DNA of 64,000 bases, taken from contig NZ_JADABY010000031.1 of NCBI RefSeq assembly GCF_015672735.1, positions 105,009 through 169,008 on the forward strand. Reading direction: 5' to 3'. This stretch comes from Citrobacter sp. Res13-Sevr-PEB04-36 (lineage in GTDB: Bacteria > Pseudomonadota > Gammaproteobacteria > Enterobacterales > Enterobacteriaceae). The position numbers and the translations under genes were made by a program. Positions 35,589 through 46,974 of the stretch are shown one piece after another. Each line of letters starts with the position of its first letter. Position 1 is the stretch's first letter. Under the pieces are notes generated by a model. It had not been told where the DNA came from and searched no databases. It saw only the letters and a list, made by a program, of their open reading frames with translations.

Positions 35589-35867
35589 ATGAATTTTGGA
35601 CAAGCACTTGAGGCCGTTAAGAGCGGCGCAAAGATTTACCGTGAAGGCTGGAATGGCAAGGGTCAATTCGTCATCAAAGCTGGCGGCTACACAGTAAGCG
35701 AGGCGCGGCCTGGTTCTGATTATGCGCGCGCTGGTATCGTCGGCGAATTCACTATTCAGCCTCATCTCGACCTGAAGAATGCACAAGGCCATATGCAGCC
35801 GGGCTGGGTGCCATCACAAGGCGATCTGTTTGCCGAAGACTGGCTTGCTGAACCCGTAGCGGAATAG
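35589..35867 (+). CDS. DUF2829 protein, Tad2-like (possible Thoeris inhibitor)
   Basis: A 92-residue protein with the full DUF2829 pattern: MNFGQALEAVKSGAKIYREGWNGKGQFV, a central beta-rich part and a C-terminal DLFAEDWLAE. The known member Tad2 is a phage anti-defence protein that sequesters the gcADPR signal of Thoeris; the GWNGKG turn and terminal ED-W motif are shared by the family. The start was chosen at the ATG with AGGA eight bases ahead; the frame is open 120 bases further upstream. It sits in the late operon between lysis and packaging genes. Whether this copy binds a signal nucleotide is inference. Confidence 0.82.
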   Translation: MNFGQALEAVKSGAKIYREGWNGKGQFVIKAGGYTVSEARPGSDYARAGIVGEFTIQPHLDLKNAQGHMQPGWVPSQGDLFAEDWLAEPVAE

Positions 35868-35930
35868 CCATTCCAAAGCGTCTCTACTGGGGCGCTTGAT
35901 AATGGCTTATCCCAACAACCGGAGCCAACA

Positions 35931-36173
35931 ATGGCAGAGATTACCGCATTGACAGAATTACAGCAGATGAACCTCGACATCCTTCGCCTGGTGCAGAGTG
36001 ATACCGCAGCAGCAGAAAAGGCAATCACCTTCGTTAAGGGTAGCAAGCTGAACTTTGAGCTATTCAAAGACCAACTGGTACTGGCTGCCGGTGAAGGTAC
36101 CGCGCTGGCTCGTGCTGAGAAGGCGATCCGCGAAGCTAAAGAAGCACTGGACCTGTTCACTACCGGAGCATAA
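35931..36173 (+). CDS. DUF2560 family phage protein
   Basis: An 80-residue helical protein starting MAEITALTELQQMNLDILRL and ending ALDLFTTGA, a sequence strongly conserved next to terminase genes of P22-like phages (DUF2560). Function unknown. Two bases separate it from the next gene. Confidence 0.85.
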   Translation: MAEITALTELQQMNLDILRLVQSDTAAAEKAITFVKGSKLNFELFKDQLVLAAGEGTALARAEKAIREAKEALDLFTTGA

Positions 36174-36175
36174 CC

Positions 36176-36562
36176 ATGGCAAAGGCGAAGTGGCCTAAAT
36201 TACCCCGGTTCTTCGTCCCATTATTCCATTGCGCCAATGTCTATCTTTGCCGGTCAAAGGAAGAGTGGGAGCATGCTTGCGCCCATCTTGGCGTTGATAG
36301 TGGTGGCAATGAAATGCTCGCGGGTGCAACGCAGTCATATTGCAATACCGAAACAGGCGAGAATCTTTACCTGCTTGGTGTATTCAATGGTGATGCGGCC
36401 ACACTGGTTCATGAGTGTGCTCACGTTGCATTCTACGTGTGCAGAGATGTTGGTGTAACCACTTATCCTGGCGACGCTAACGAAACCTACTGCTACATGC
36501 TTGACCGCATGTTTAGCCATTTCCTGCCATCCATTCAGGAAATCACAACAGAAGGTAAGTAA
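36176..36562 (+). CDS. Small HECAH zincin-like protein
   Basis: A 128-residue protein carrying the metalloprotease-type motif [11 protein letters not shown] at about residues 79-89, followed 20 residues later by a Glu ([13 protein letters not shown]) that could be the third zinc ligand, the gluzincin layout. N-terminal residues include several cysteines. A role as peptidase is inferred from the motif only. Two bases before the terminase small subunit gene and thus in the late operon. Confidence 0.7.
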   Translation: MAKAKWPKLPRFFVPLFHCANVYLCRSKEEWEHACAHLGVDSGGNEMLAGATQSYCNTETGENLYLLGVFNGDAATLVHECAHVAFYVCRDVGVTTYPGDANETYCYMLDRMFSHFLPSIQEITTEGK

Positions 36563-36564
36563 CT

Positions 36565-37053
36565 ATGGCAGCACCAAAGGGTAACCGATTCTGGGAGGCC
36601 CGCAGTAGTCATGGGCGCAACCCGAAGTTCGAGTCGCCTGAGGCGCTGTGGGATGCATGCTGTGAGTATTTCACATGGGTGGAAGAGAATCCGCTGTGGG
36701 AGATGAAGGCGTTTTCGTATCAGGGTGAGGTGACACAAGAGCCGATCGCCAAGATGCGAGCAATGACACTCGGGGGGATGATTATTTTCCTCGATATCAC
36801 CAGGCAGACATGGGCGACGTATAAGGCTCGCGAAGATTTTCTTACGGTCACTACGCGAGCAGAGGAAATCATCTACGACCAGAAGTTCTCTGGCGCAGCT
36901 GCTGACCTGCTTAACGCCAATATCATCGCCCGTGATTTGGGCCTCAAAGAGCAGTCGCAAGTTGAAGACGTGACACCTGACAAGGGAGATCGCGATAAGC
37001 GCCGCTCTCGTATCAAGGAGTTACTAAGCCGTGGAACTGGACGCGATACTTGA
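36565..37053 (+). CDS. 3: Terminase small subunit (P22 gp3-like)
   Basis: A 162-residue protein, the exact length of P22 gp3, starting [20 protein letters not shown] and ending LSRGTGRDT, nearly identical at both ends to P22. It forms the nonameric ring that recognises the pac site. The central segment (about residues 70-100, [21 protein letters not shown]) differs from P22, which usually goes with a different pac sequence. The pac candidate lies inside this gene. Confidence 0.96.
   Translation: MAAPKGNRFWEARSSHGRNPKFESPEALWDACCEYFTWVEENPLWEMKAFSYQGEVTQEPIAKMRAMTLGGMIIFLDITRQTWATYKAREDFLTVTTRAEEIIYDQKFSGAAADLLNANIIARDLGLKEQSQVEDVTPDKGDRDKRRSRIKELLSRGTGRDT
36832..36854 (+). other. Candidate pac site
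   Basis: GAAGATTTTCTTACGGTCACTAC stands in gene 3 exactly where P22 has its pac sequence (recalled as GAAGATTTATCTGAAGTCGTTA). Roughly two thirds of the bases agree. Headful packaging would begin near here and run toward gene 2. Confidence 0.55.
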
Positions 37054-38530
37054 TGAGCTGACAGAAGACGAGCAGATAGAATTGCTTGAGCAACTGGAAG
37101 AAGAGGAGCGATACCGGGAAACTCACCTGTTGTATGAGTTCTCCCCGTATGGCAAACAGCGTGAGTTTATTGATGCTGGATCTGAATTCCCTGAGCGTTG
37201 CTTCATGGCCGGTAACCAGTTGGGTAAGTCTTACACTGGCGGCGCAGAGGTGGCGTTCCATCTCACCGGCCGCTATCCCGGCACGAAAGGTTATCCGACT
37301 GATGGAGCATATGGCGAATCGTGGGGCGGTAAACGCTTCTATGAGCCCGTCGTATTCTGGGTTGGTGGTGAGACCAACGAAACCGTAACGAAGACGACAC
37401 AGCGCATTCTGTGCGGTCGCATCGAAGAGAATGATGAGCCTGGCTACGGGTCAATCCCGAAAGAGGACATCATTAGCTGGAAGAAGTCGCCATTCTTCCC
37501 AAACCTTGTCGATCACCTGCTGATTAAGCACCACAACGCCGACGGCGCAGAAGATGGCATCTCCATCTGCTACTTCAAGCCGTACTCACAGGGCCGCGCC
37601 CGCTGGCAGGGTGACACAATCCACGGCGTCTGGTTCGATGAGGAGCCGCCATACAGTATCTACGGTGAAGGCCTGACCCGTACCAACAAATACGGTCAGT
37701 TCTCAATGCTGACGTTTACCCCACTAATGGGTATGTCAGACGTCGTTACCAAATTCATCAAGAACCCGAGCAAGGCGCAGAAGGTTGTCACCATGACAAT
37801 CTACGACGCAGACCACTACAGCGACGACCAGAAAGAGCAGATCGTCGCCTCGTATCCTGAGCATGAGCGTGAAGCTCGGGCCCGTGGTATTCCGACGATG
37901 GGTAGTGGCCGCATATTCCAGATACCGGAAGAGACCATTAAGTGCCAGCCGTTCGAATGCCCTGAACACTTCTACGTCATCAACGCAATGGACTTTGGCT
38001 GGGATCACCCTCAGGCACAGATTCAGCTATGGTGGGATAAAGACGCAGACACCATCTACGTCGCTCGCACGTGGAAGAAGAAAGAGCAAACGGCTGTGCA
38101 GGCGTGGGGCGCAGTGAAGGCTTGGGCGCAGAAAATACCCACTTCGTGGCCACACGATGGGAACCAGCATGAGAAGGGTGGCGGTGAGCAGCTAAAAGGC
38201 CAGTACGCCGACGCCGGATTCAGCATGCTGCCAGAGCACGCGACATGGCCTGATGGCGGCAACGCCGTCGAGCCTGGTATCACCGAACTGCGCGACATGA
38301 TGCTCGATGGTCGCTTCAAAGTGTTCAACACCTGCGAACCATTCTTCGAAGAGTTTCGCCTGTACCACCGCGATGAGAACGGGAAGATCGTCAAGCTCAA
38401 TGATGACGTGCTTTCGGCTGTTCGATACGCCTACATGATGCGCCGCTTTGCCAGAACGATGCGGGACATTAAGAAGCCAAAAGAGAAGAAAGCCCCAGCA
38501 CCAATCAGGCCCATCGCACGGAGAACTTAA
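37031..38530 (+). CDS. 2: Terminase large subunit (P22 gp2-like)
   Basis: A 499-residue protein, same length as P22 gp2. ATPase Walker A-like motif [11 protein letters not shown] (about 62-72), Walker [11 protein letters not shown], and a C-terminal nuclease with DFGWDHP and the late [19 protein letters not shown]. It pumps DNA into the procapsid and cuts it by headful. The start is GTG in [13 protein letters not shown], overlapping gene 3 by 23 bases, as in P22. Confidence 0.98.
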   Translation: MELDAILDELTEDEQIELLEQLEEEERYRETHLLYEFSPYGKQREFIDAGSEFPERCFMAGNQLGKSYTGGAEVAFHLTGRYPGTKGYPTDGAYGESWGGKRFYEPVVFWVGGETNETVTKTTQRILCGRIEENDEPGYGSIPKEDIISWKKSPFFPNLVDHLLIKHHNADGAEDGISICYFKPYSQGRARWQGDTIHGVWFDEEPPYSIYGEGLTRTNKYGQFSMLTFTPLMGMSDVVTKFIKNPSKAQKVVTMTIYDADHYSDDQKEQIVASYPEHEREARARGIPTMGSGRIFQIPEETIKCQPFECPEHFYVINAMDFGWDHPQAQIQLWWDKDADTIYVARTWKKKEQTAVQAWGAVKAWAQKIPTSWPHDGNQHEKGGGEQLKGQYADAGFSMLPEHATWPDGGNAVEPGITELRDMMLDGRFKVFNTCEPFFEEFRLYHRDENGKIVKLNDDVLSAVRYAYMMRRFARTMRDIKKPKEKKAPAPIRPIARRT

Positions 38531-40684
38531 ATGGCCGATAACGAAAGACTCAACTCCATCCTGTGCAAGTTCGACATGGACTGGATGTCGAGTGATGAAG
38601 CCAGAACCGAGGCGACCAACGACCTGTATTTCAGCCGGGTTAGTCAATGGGATGACTGGCTATCTGAATACACCACCTTGCAGTACCGCGGGCAATTCGA
38701 TGTTGTCCGTCCTGTCGTGCGTAAGCTCGTCGCTGAGATGCGCAAGAACCCGATTGATGTCATGTACCGCCCGAAGGATGGCGCAGCACCTGATAGTGCC
38801 GATGTCCTCATGGGCATGTACCGTACTGATATGCGCCACAACACCGCGAAGATATCGGTAAACGTTGGCGTTCGTGAGCAGATTGAGGCTGGCGTAGGTG
38901 CCTGGCGTCTGGTTGCTGAGCACGAAGACCAGGACCCGACCAGCAATAACCAGGTGATCCGTCGCGTTCCGATCCACGAAGCTTGCTCCCATGTAATCTG
39001 GGACTGCAACAGTAAGCAGATGGACAAGAGCGATGCCCGGCACTGCACCATCATCAACCCAATGAGCACGGACGGCTGGAAACAGTACGCTGAAGAGCAT
39101 GGGCTTGATGAAGAGGAAATGCCTAGCTTTCAGTCACCTGATAGCAACTGGCTTTTCCCGTGGATCAGCAAAGATGTTGTCTACGTCGGCGAGTATTACG
39201 AGGTAGAAGAGAAGAAAGAAACTGTCTTTATCTACATCGACCCGATGACGGGCGAACCTGTCAGCTACTTCAAGCGTGACATCAAAGATGTGATCGACGA
39301 ACTGGCCGAGCGCGGCATGCAGAAGGTGGCGGAGAAGAAAGTAACCCGGCGCCGGGTGTACAAATCAATCATCACCTGCACCTCAGTGTTGAAGGATCGC
39401 GAGCTTATCGCCGGTGAGCATATCCCGATTGTGCCGGTTTTTGGCGAGTGGTCATTCGCAGGCGACAAAGAGGTGTATGAGGGTGTAGTTCGCCTGACGA
39501 AAGACGGGCAACGCCTGCGCAACATGATCATGTCGTTCAACGCTGACATCGTCGCGCGAAACCCGCAGAAGAAGCCGTTCTTCTATCCCGAGCAGATCGC
39601 CGGATATGAGCACATGTACAGCGGCACTGATGCCTACCCGTATTACCTGATCAACAGAACTGACGAGAATGGTGGCGACCTGCCACCTACTCCGGTTGCA
39701 TACATGGAGGAGCCAGCCGTTCCTCAGGCCAACGCCTACATGCTTGAAGCCGCAACTCAGTCGGTTAATCATGTTGCGACGATGGGTGTTGATGCTGACG
39801 CCGCTAACGGTCAGGTGGCATTCGATACCGTCAACCAGCTCAACATGCGTGCCGACCTTGAGACGTACGTCTTTCAGGATAACCTCGCCACTGCTATGCG
39901 CCGTGACGGGGAGATTTACGCCTCGATGGTTAACGACATCTACGACGTTCCGCGCAACGTGATGATGACGCTGGAAGACGGCAGCGAGAAGCAGGTTCAA
40001 CTGCTTACTCAGGTTGTCGATTATCAGTCCGGGCAGGTGGTGACGCTCAACGATATTCGCGGCCGGTACGAGTGCTATACCGACGTTGGCCCGTCATTCC
40101 AGAGCATGAAAGACCAGAACCGCGCAGAGATTCAGGAGCTGCTCGCCAAGGTTCCGCCAGGCACGCCGGAATGGCAGATGCTGCTGCTCCAGTACTTCAC
40201 GCTGCTCGACGGTAAGGGTGTCGAGATGATGCGAGAGTACGCGAACAAGCAACTCGTCACGATGGGCCTTAAGAAACCTGAAACACCTGAAGAAATGCAG
40301 ATGGTTCAGGAGGCGCAACAGCAACCGCAGCAGCCATCACCAGAGCAGCTACAGGCTCAAGGTGTCCTGCTTACCGGTCAGGCCGATCTACTCAACGCGC
40401 AGGTTAAGCAACAGCAACTGCAGGTTGACGCAGCCAAGGTTGAAAGTGTCAACCAGCTCAACCAGGCGAAGATTGCTGAAATCTTCAACAACATGGATCT
40501 CGATAAGCAAGCCGCATTCCGCGACTTCCTCGACCTCATGCAGCGCGCTCAGAACGAAAGCGCTGCTGATGCGCGAGCAAACGCAGATCTTCTACTCAAA
40601 GGCGCTGGACAGCGGCATAAGCAGCAGCTGGACGTAGCCAACCTCCTGCAATCGCAGAGACAAACACCCCCTCCGGCGGCGTAG
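38531..40684 (+). CDS. 1: Portal protein (P22 gp1-like)
   Basis: A 717-residue protein; P22 gp1 has 725. [24 protein letters not shown] at the start and [29 protein letters not shown] in the wing/stem are typical. The C-terminal ~100 residues are Gln-rich and helical ([15 protein letters not shown]...), corresponding to the long barrel of P22 portal. Twelve copies form the DNA channel. Confidence 0.97.
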   Translation: MADNERLNSILCKFDMDWMSSDEARTEATNDLYFSRVSQWDDWLSEYTTLQYRGQFDVVRPVVRKLVAEMRKNPIDVMYRPKDGAAPDSADVLMGMYRTDMRHNTAKISVNVGVREQIEAGVGAWRLVAEHEDQDPTSNNQVIRRVPIHEACSHVIWDCNSKQMDKSDARHCTIINPMSTDGWKQYAEEHGLDEEEMPSFQSPDSNWLFPWISKDVVYVGEYYEVEEKKETVFIYIDPMTGEPVSYFKRDIKDVIDELAERGMQKVAEKKVTRRRVYKSIITCTSVLKDRELIAGEHIPIVPVFGEWSFAGDKEVYEGVVRLTKDGQRLRNMIMSFNADIVARNPQKKPFFYPEQIAGYEHMYSGTDAYPYYLINRTDENGGDLPPTPVAYMEEPAVPQANAYMLEAATQSVNHVATMGVDADAANGQVAFDTVNQLNMRADLETYVFQDNLATAMRRDGEIYASMVNDIYDVPRNVMMTLEDGSEKQVQLLTQVVDYQSGQVVTLNDIRGRYECYTDVGPSFQSMKDQNRAEIQELLAKVPPGTPEWQMLLLQYFTLLDGKGVEMMREYANKQLVTMGLKKPETPEEMQMVQEAQQQPQQPSPEQLQAQGVLLTGQADLLNAQVKQQQLQVDAAKVESVNQLNQAKIAEIFNNMDLDKQAAFRDFLDLMQRAQNESAADARANADLLLKGAGQRHKQQLDVANLLQSQRQTPPPAA

Positions 40685-40714
40685 CCGAGATTCCTCAATA
40701 AGAGAGAGCTAAAC

Positions 40715-41629
40715 ATGAAAGATACCAACGTAATTCAGGCAACTGAAGACTCAACCCTGTCCGGCACTCAGGCGGCCGCACCCGCTGATGGCTTAGTTAT
40801 CGATAATGCCAACGATAACGCAGAACTGGATACAGGCTTCGATGTTGTCCTGAGTGACGATGAGGGTAAGCAGAAACAAGACCCGGAAACCAACGCGAAA
40901 TTTGCAGCTAAGCGCCTGGAGCGCAAGCGTCAACGCGACCTTGAGCAACAGGCGGAAGCTGTTAAGCGTGGCGAGTTGCCGGAGAACTTACGGGTTACCC
41001 CAGATCTCCCTCCACAGCCAAACGTTAACGACTTCTTTGGTGATGATGCCTTATACAGCAAGTACAACGGTGACACTGCCATGGCGTCGGCTGCATTCCA
41101 GCAGGCCAATAACGAATGGAGTACCAAAGCTCAGGACGCGCGCAGCAATGCGGTAGCCGAGCAGGGGCGCAAGACTCAGGAGTACACCCAGCAATCAACG
41201 CAACACGTCGAGGCAGCCCGTAAACACTACGACGCTGCGGAAAAACTCAACCTTCCTGATTACCAGGCGAAAGAAGATGCGTTTTCTCAGATGGTTCCGC
41301 CACAGGTAACCGTCGATATCATGCGCCTCTTCCCTGAGAAATCCGCGGCGCTCGTATATCACCTGGGTGCAAACCCGGAGACCACCCGTCGAATCTTGTC
41401 GATGGATGGGCAGTCAGCGCTGATTGAACTCACTCGACTCTCTGAACGTTTAACTCTCAAGCCGCGCGGTAAGCAAGTATCCGAAGCCCCAGCCCCTGAC
41501 GAACCGGTGCAGGGCCAGGCCGTCGCCGCCAACGTTGCAGCGCTCCAGAAGAAGATGGAAGCCGCAGCTAACAAAGGCGACGTAGTGCTTTACCGCCAGC
41601 TGAAATCTCAGCTTAAAGGAATCAAATAA
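40715..41629 (+). CDS. 8: Scaffolding protein (P22 gp8-like)
   Basis: A 304-residue protein, one residue longer than P22 gp8, highly charged and helical with a basic C-terminal helix-turn-helix ([26 protein letters not shown]) that binds coat protein. It directs procapsid assembly and is recycled. 30 bases after the portal gene; stop overlaps the coat gene start. Confidence 0.95.
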   Translation: MKDTNVIQATEDSTLSGTQAAAPADGLVIDNANDNAELDTGFDVVLSDDEGKQKQDPETNAKFAAKRLERKRQRDLEQQAEAVKRGELPENLRVTPDLPPQPNVNDFFGDDALYSKYNGDTAMASAAFQQANNEWSTKAQDARSNAVAEQGRKTQEYTQQSTQHVEAARKHYDAAEKLNLPDYQAKEDAFSQMVPPQVTVDIMRLFPEKSAALVYHLGANPETTRRILSMDGQSALIELTRLSERLTLKPRGKQVSEAPAPDEPVQGQAVAANVAALQKKMEAAANKGDVVLYRQLKSQLKGIK

Positions 41630-42921
41630 TGAGCTTAAAAGAAGGCCAACTGGTCACGTATGCAATCGATGAGATCATCGAGACTGTTCAAAACCTGACG
41701 CCAATGGCGTCAAAAACCACCAAGTACACCCCGGAAGCTGACTCAATGCAGCGTTCCGGTAACACCGTTTGGATGCCACTCGAGCAGGAAGCGCCAACTC
41801 AGGAAGGTTGGGATCTGACCAACAAGTCAACCAACGTTCTGGAGTTGTCAGTTAAGTGCAACATGGGCCTGCCGGATAACGACTTCTTCCAGCTGCGCGC
41901 TGACGATCTGCGTGATGAGCGCTCGTACCGCCGTCGCATCCAGGCATCAGCCAAGAAGTTGGCGAACAACATCGAAACGGCTATCGCCAAGCAGGCCACG
42001 GAAATGGGATCACTGGTCGTGCATGACTCGCGATCTATTGGTCCGGCTACCGGCCTGAGCGGTTGGGATTTCCTGTCCTCCGCTGAAGAACTGATGTTTG
42101 CGCGCGAACTTAACCGAGACATGGGCATCAGCTACTTCCTGAACCCATCTGACTATCGCAAGTCCGGTCGTGATCTGACTGCTGGCGATATCTTCGGGCG
42201 CGTACCGGAAGAGGCATATCGCAACGGAACGATCCAGAAGCAAGTTGCTGGCTTTGATGACGTCCTGCGTTCGCCAAAACTGCCAACTGTCGTTGGTTCC
42301 ACCGTCACCGGCATCACCGTCACCGGCGCGCAGAAGTTTAAGCCACAGGCTTACATTACTGACACCGACGGCAACAACGAGAACGTTGATAACCGTGTCG
42401 CAACGGTAGTTGTATCAGCATCTGCGGGCCTGAAGCGTGGCGACAAGATCAGCTTTGCTGGCGTGAAATACCTGTCGCAGATGGCGAAGAACGTCCTCAC
42501 CGACGACGCCACCTTCTCTATCACCCGTGTTATCGATGGTACTCACATCGAGATCACTCCGAAACCGGTAGCTCTCGACGACGCCGCGCTGACTGCGGAA
42601 GAGAAGGCCTACGCCAACGTGAACACTTCGCTGGCTGCAGCTGCACCGATCACGTTGCTGAACACCACCACGACCACCGCCAACATCGGCTGGGCTGATG
42701 ACTCTATTCGACTGCTGTCACAGCCGATCCCGCTTAACCATGAGCTGTTCTCTGGCATGAAAACCCAGTCGTTCAGCATTCCTGGCGTTGGCATTAACGG
42801 CATCTTTGCTACCCAGGGTGATATCAACACCCTGACTGGTAAGTGCCGTATCGCGGTCTGGTATTCAGCTTGCGCTGTTCGCCCGGAAGCAATCGTCGTC
42901 GGCCTTCCTGGTCAGGCGTAA
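41629..42921 (+). CDS. 5: Major capsid (coat) protein (P22 gp5-like)
   Basis: A 430-residue protein, exactly the size of P22 gp5, with [43 protein letters not shown] and [14 protein letters not shown] in HK97-fold positions and the telokin-like I-domain between about 223 and 345 ([30 protein letters not shown]). It forms the T=7 head. Confidence 0.98.
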   Translation: MSLKEGQLVTYAIDEIIETVQNLTPMASKTTKYTPEADSMQRSGNTVWMPLEQEAPTQEGWDLTNKSTNVLELSVKCNMGLPDNDFFQLRADDLRDERSYRRRIQASAKKLANNIETAIAKQATEMGSLVVHDSRSIGPATGLSGWDFLSSAEELMFARELNRDMGISYFLNPSDYRKSGRDLTAGDIFGRVPEEAYRNGTIQKQVAGFDDVLRSPKLPTVVGSTVTGITVTGAQKFKPQAYITDTDGNNENVDNRVATVVVSASAGLKRGDKISFAGVKYLSQMAKNVLTDDATFSITRVIDGTHIEITPKPVALDDAALTAEEKAYANVNTSLAAAAPITLLNTTTTTANIGWADDSIRLLSQPIPLNHELFSGMKTQSFSIPGVGINGIFATQGDINTLTGKCRIAVWYSACAVRPEAIVVGLPGQA

Positions 42922-42974
42922 TAACTAAACCACCCAGGGGCTTTGGCCCCTTTTTTTTCATTCTGGAGCAAGGC

Positions 42975-43212
<238 letters not shown>

Positions 43213-43229
<17 letters not shown>

Positions 43230-43716
43230 AGGTGACCTGGTTAGAGCGGCGCTGCGCAAGTTAGCAATTGCATCAAACGCCACCCTAACCGACGTTGAAC
43301 CGCAGTCTATGCAGGATGCGGTAGATGACCTTGAGTCGATGATGGCTGAGTGGTACCAGGACGGAAAGGGCATTATCACCGGCTATGTATTCGCGGACCC
43401 GGATAATCCTCCAGCCGAAGGCGATGACCACGGATTACGTTCGAGCGCAGTGAGTGCCGTATACCACAATCTGGCCTGCCGTATTGCTCCAGACTACGCG
43501 CTGGAAGCGACAGCAAAAATTATCACCACCGCCAGATACGGCAAAGAGTTGCTGTACAAGCAGACCGCTATATCACGCGCCAAACGCGCACCTTATCCAA
43601 GCCGTATGCCTATTGGCAGCGGAAATCAATTAGCCACCCTGAATGGATGGCATTTCTTCCCGGGAGAGAAACAAGATGCCGATCCAGCAACTTCCTCTGA
43701 TGAAGGGAACGGGTAA
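43213..43716 (+). CDS. 4: Tail accessory factor gp4
   Basis: A 167-residue protein starting [21 protein letters not shown] and containing [32 protein letters not shown], closely matching P22 gp4 (166 residues), the first factor to close the portal; P22 gp4 also has murein-hydrolase activity. It overlaps the preceding gene by 17 bases and gene 10 by 41 bases. Confidence 0.96.
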
Positions 43717-45094
43717 AGACTTTCGCAACGCCGACTATATCGACTTCCTTCCGGTTAACCTTTTGGCGACGCCGAAGGAGGTGCTCAATGCATCGGGCTA
43801 TCTTCGCTCATTCCCCGGCGTAACGAAGCTATCAGACGTTGCTGGAACATCACGCGGGGCAGAGTACAACACCTCTCAGAATGCCGTATATCGCGTTATG
43901 GGTGGCAAGCTATACCGGTCAGACGCAACGGTTGGTGATGTTGGCGGTTCGGCGCGCGTATCTCTGGCGCACGGTCGCACGTCTCAGGCTGTTTGTGTGA
44001 ACGGGAATATCGTCGAGTACCGGTATGACGGAACGGTTAAGACGATTGCCAACTGGCCTGTTGATAGCGGGTTCACTCAGTACGAACTCGGATCCGCGCG
44101 TGACGTAACCCGGCTGCGCGGACGTTATGCCTGGGCGAAGGATGGGACGGATTCATGGTTTATCTCTGACCTGCAGGACGAGTCGCACCCTGACCGTAAC
44201 GCGGCGGAGTACCGGGCCGAGTCGCAACCCGACGGCATCATCGGCATTGGTACATGGCGTGATTTCGTTGTTTGCTTCGGTGCCACAACAACAGAGTTCT
44301 TCTCACTGACTGGCGCCAGCACGGCAGGCGCGGCGCTGTACGTTGCCAACCTGGCATATATGGTGCCGAAAGGTATCGCCGGTACATTCTGTAAATGCGT
44401 GTTCATGGATGCGTATGCCATCGTCAGCAACCCTGCTACCGGTGCACCGTCGGTATATATCATCGACTCGGGCCGGGCGACTCCGATCGCCACCGCCAGC
44501 ATCGAGAAGATAATCCGCAGCTACACATCATCCGAGCTATCCACAGTGGTGATGGAGTCATTGCGCTTCGACTCTCACGAGTTGCTGATGATCCACCTGC
44601 CGCGCCATGTGCTGGTATACGACGGCACAGCATCACTGAACGGGGCCCAGTGGTGCATCCTGAAAACAGGACTGCATGACGATGTGTACCGCGCTATCGA
44701 CTTCATGTATGAAGGCAACTCGATAACCTGCGGCGACAAGCTGGAGCCCGTGAAGGGTGCGCTCAAGTTCGACATATCTTCACAGTATGAAAAACAACAG
44801 GAATTTTTGTTGTTCACGCCGCTATTCAAGGCGGACAACGGGCGCATTTTCGATCTTGAACTTGAGTCTTCTACCGGAGTATCTCAATTTGCTGAACGAC
44901 TTTTTTATTCTGCAACCACTGACGGAATAAATTATGGAAGGGAGCAGATGGTCCCATGGAATGCACCTTTCCAGTATGACAAAAGGCAGATATGGCGAAG
45001 GGTTGGAAGGGTTCGAAAGAACATCGGCTTCAAGATTCGAATCATAACAAAATCACCTGTAACTCTGTCAGGCTGCCAGATAAGGATTGAGTGA
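43676..45094 (+). CDS. 10: Tail accessory factor gp10 (hub)
   Basis: A 472-residue protein, the length of P22 gp10, starting [20 protein letters not shown]. It forms the hexameric hub that holds the tail needle and attaches tailspikes. Gly/Tyr-rich beta-propeller-like middle ([22 protein letters not shown]). Stop overlaps the tail needle start. Confidence 0.96.
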   Translation: MPIQQLPLMKGTGKDFRNADYIDFLPVNLLATPKEVLNASGYLRSFPGVTKLSDVAGTSRGAEYNTSQNAVYRVMGGKLYRSDATVGDVGGSARVSLAHGRTSQAVCVNGNIVEYRYDGTVKTIANWPVDSGFTQYELGSARDVTRLRGRYAWAKDGTDSWFISDLQDESHPDRNAAEYRAESQPDGIIGIGTWRDFVVCFGATTTEFFSLTGASTAGAALYVANLAYMVPKGIAGTFCKCVFMDAYAIVSNPATGAPSVYIIDSGRATPIATASIEKIIRSYTSSELSTVVMESLRFDSHELLMIHLPRHVLVYDGTASLNGAQWCILKTGLHDDVYRAIDFMYEGNSITCGDKLEPVKGALKFDISSQYEKQQEFLLFTPLFKADNGRIFDLELESSTGVSQFAERLFYSATTDGINYGREQMVPWNAPFQYDKRQIWRRVGRVRKNIGFKIRIITKSPVTLSGCQIRIE

Positions 45095-45960
45095 TGGCTG
45101 ATGAGTCCCTAAATAATCCGGTAATGATTAGGGCAATTAGCTTAAGTGCAAAATCATTACCAGCTGGTTATAGCCCTGCGTATGAGCAATATATTCTGTC
45201 TCAGGCTGCTGACTTCACCAGCGTTACTGGAAAGGCTAACGAAGCCGGAAAAGGCGCATACGATGCGCAGGTTAAGAACGATGAGCAGGACGTTACCCTT
45301 GCTGACCACGAGGGGAGGATCACCGCCAACACCCATGCTATTCAGTTGCTCGATGTACGGCTGACGACAGCAGAAGGTAAGATTGATGTCTTGCGTAACG
45401 ATGTCGATCTCCTGATTGATGAAGTCGCTGACATTGAGACGACGCTGGCAGACCATGAGACGCGCATCACTGCCAATGAGGCGGAGCTGGCAGACCACGA
45501 AACTCGGATAGATGCGCTTGAATACGCTGTAACGCGCAAGAAGTCAGAGGTGGTTTATACCGGCATATCGCAGGTTATCCCAACTACCGCCACCAACCTG
45601 GTGACGATGCTCAAGGCATTGACGCCGACGTCAGGAACGCTAGCACCTTTCTTCAATACGACATCCAACAAAATGGTTGTCTTTAACGAGAACAAGACGC
45701 TTAATTTCAAGCTATCCATCGTCGGAACCTGGCCTGGGGGAACGACAAACCGATCTATGCAGTTGACTTTCTCTGGAGCGGTTCCTGACACGCTTGTTGA
45801 CAGCCGTAACGCAGCAACAGCTACCAGCAACATTCTTCTTTCTACTTTTTTCAGTGTCGACCAGGGCGGGTTCCTCGCCACCAACGGCAGCACATTGACC
45901 ATTCAGGCCAACGGCGCGGTCTTCACCGCAACGACCATCAAAATCATAGCGGAACAGTAA
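45094..45960 (+). CDS. 26: Tail needle gp26 with C-terminal knob
   Basis: A 288-residue trimeric fibre. The N-terminus (about 1-60) docks in the gp10 hub, residues about 65-150 are heptad repeats with regularly spaced [11 protein letters not shown] motifs forming a coiled coil, and about 155-288 is a beta-rich knob ([20 protein letters not shown]...). P22 gp26 is 233 residues with a small tip; the large knob is the Sf6 type. The needle plugs the portal and touches the host membrane first. ATG overlaps the gene 10 stop. Confidence 0.94.
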   Translation: MADESLNNPVMIRAISLSAKSLPAGYSPAYEQYILSQAADFTSVTGKANEAGKGAYDAQVKNDEQDVTLADHEGRITANTHAIQLLDVRLTTAEGKIDVLRNDVDLLIDEVADIETTLADHETRITANEAELADHETRIDALEYAVTRKKSEVVYTGISQVIPTTATNLVTMLKALTPTSGTLAPFFNTTSNKMVVFNENKTLNFKLSIVGTWPGGTTNRSMQLTFSGAVPDTLVDSRNAATATSNILLSTFFSVDQGGFLATNGSTLTIQANGAVFTATTIKIIAEQ

Positions 45961-45962
45961 CC

Positions 45963-46346
45963 ATGCTAACGAATATCGATGCTCTCACCGGGCAGGCATT
46001 AATGCGCCTGTGGGGTGTCCCGTCGTGGCCGGATTTCGATGCTGACTACTGGCTGTTTGATGGCTGCGGCGTGTTCGTGACTATCGACCACGGTTCGCAT
46101 GTCGATCTGCATATGGCAATGAAACCCGGTGAGCGCCATCGATGCCGTGATGCTGTGGCTGATGCGCTGACGATGATTGGCGGGCGTGAGGTGCATGCGC
46201 CGATCCGCATCGAGCATAAGCAGGTGTGCAACCTGGCGAAAAAGTTTGGATTCATCGAAACGTGGCGCGGCGAGGTCGAGTATATCGACGATACCCGCGG
46301 CGTTATAATTCTAATGAAGAGGTATGCAAATGGGCGGTATCGCTAA
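45963..46346 (+). CDS. 14: gp14-like head assembly protein
   Basis: A 127-residue protein in the position of P22 gene 14 (between needle and gene 7), of the DUF2824 type. The pattern HKQVCNLAKKFGFIETWRGEVEY near the end resembles the acceptor half of GNAT folds. P22 gp14 influences DNA ejection/head assembly but has no defined activity. Two bases after gene 26. Confidence 0.8.
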   Translation: MLTNIDALTGQALMRLWGVPSWPDFDADYWLFDGCGVFVTIDHGSHVDLHMAMKPGERHRCRDAVADALTMIGGREVHAPIRIEHKQVCNLAKKFGFIETWRGEVEYIDDTRGVIILMKRYANGRYR

Positions 46347-46974
46347 AGGTATTGGTAACGCAGTCGGTAGCGTCGTCGGCGGTATCACCGGCGCTAATCA
46401 AGCAGCTAGCGCTCAGGTTAGCGCGGCGAAAGACTCCAATCAGATGGCCTGGAATATCTACCAGGACCAGAAGAAAACCAACCAGCCATTCCTCCAGGCT
46501 GGGTTGCAGGGGCTTAACGGGTTGCAGGGTATCGCTGGTCAGCCAATCGACCGAAACCAGATGCTGTCGCAATACTACGCCTCACCCGAATATCAGATGC
46601 AGAGCGATCAGGCGCGCTATCAGGCGCTGAATGCTGCCGAAGCAACCGGCGGCCTTGGCTCAACCGCCACCGGCAATATGCTCTCATCAATTGCTCCGCA
46701 GCTTGGGCAAAACTACCTGTCTATGATGACCGATCAACAGAACAACATGTACGGCCAGTTGCTCGGTTTGAGCAATGTCGGGCTGTCAGCAGCAGGTGCC
46801 AACAATGCGGCGGCAGGGAATTACTCAAACGCCTACGGTCAGAATATGGGGCAAATCGGCGCGGCCAATGCCGGAGCGGCGACCGCAGGCTTTAACACGC
46901 TTGCTGGCCTTGGCGCTGCCTGGGCGACAGGTGGCAAAAGCCTATATGGTAGCGGCCTAAAAGGAGGTTACTGA
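46330..46974 (+). CDS. 7: Ejection protein gp7
   Basis: A 214-residue protein, Gly/Ala/Asn/Gln-rich, starting MGGIAKGIGNAVGSVVGGIT. P22 gp7 (229 residues) is injected into the host with gp16 and gp20. The start was chosen eight bases after GAAGAGG; it overlaps gene 14 by 17 bases. The N-terminal repeats of glycine are typical of membrane-inserting ejection proteins. Confidence 0.9.
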   Translation: MGGIAKGIGNAVGSVVGGITGANQAASAQVSAAKDSNQMAWNIYQDQKKTNQPFLQAGLQGLNGLQGIAGQPIDRNQMLSQYYASPEYQMQSDQARYQALNAAEATGGLGSTATGNMLSSIAPQLGQNYLSMMTDQQNNMYGQLLGLSNVGLSAAGANNAAAGNYSNAYGQNMGQIGAANAGAATAGFNTLAGLGAAWATGGKSLYGSGLKGGY

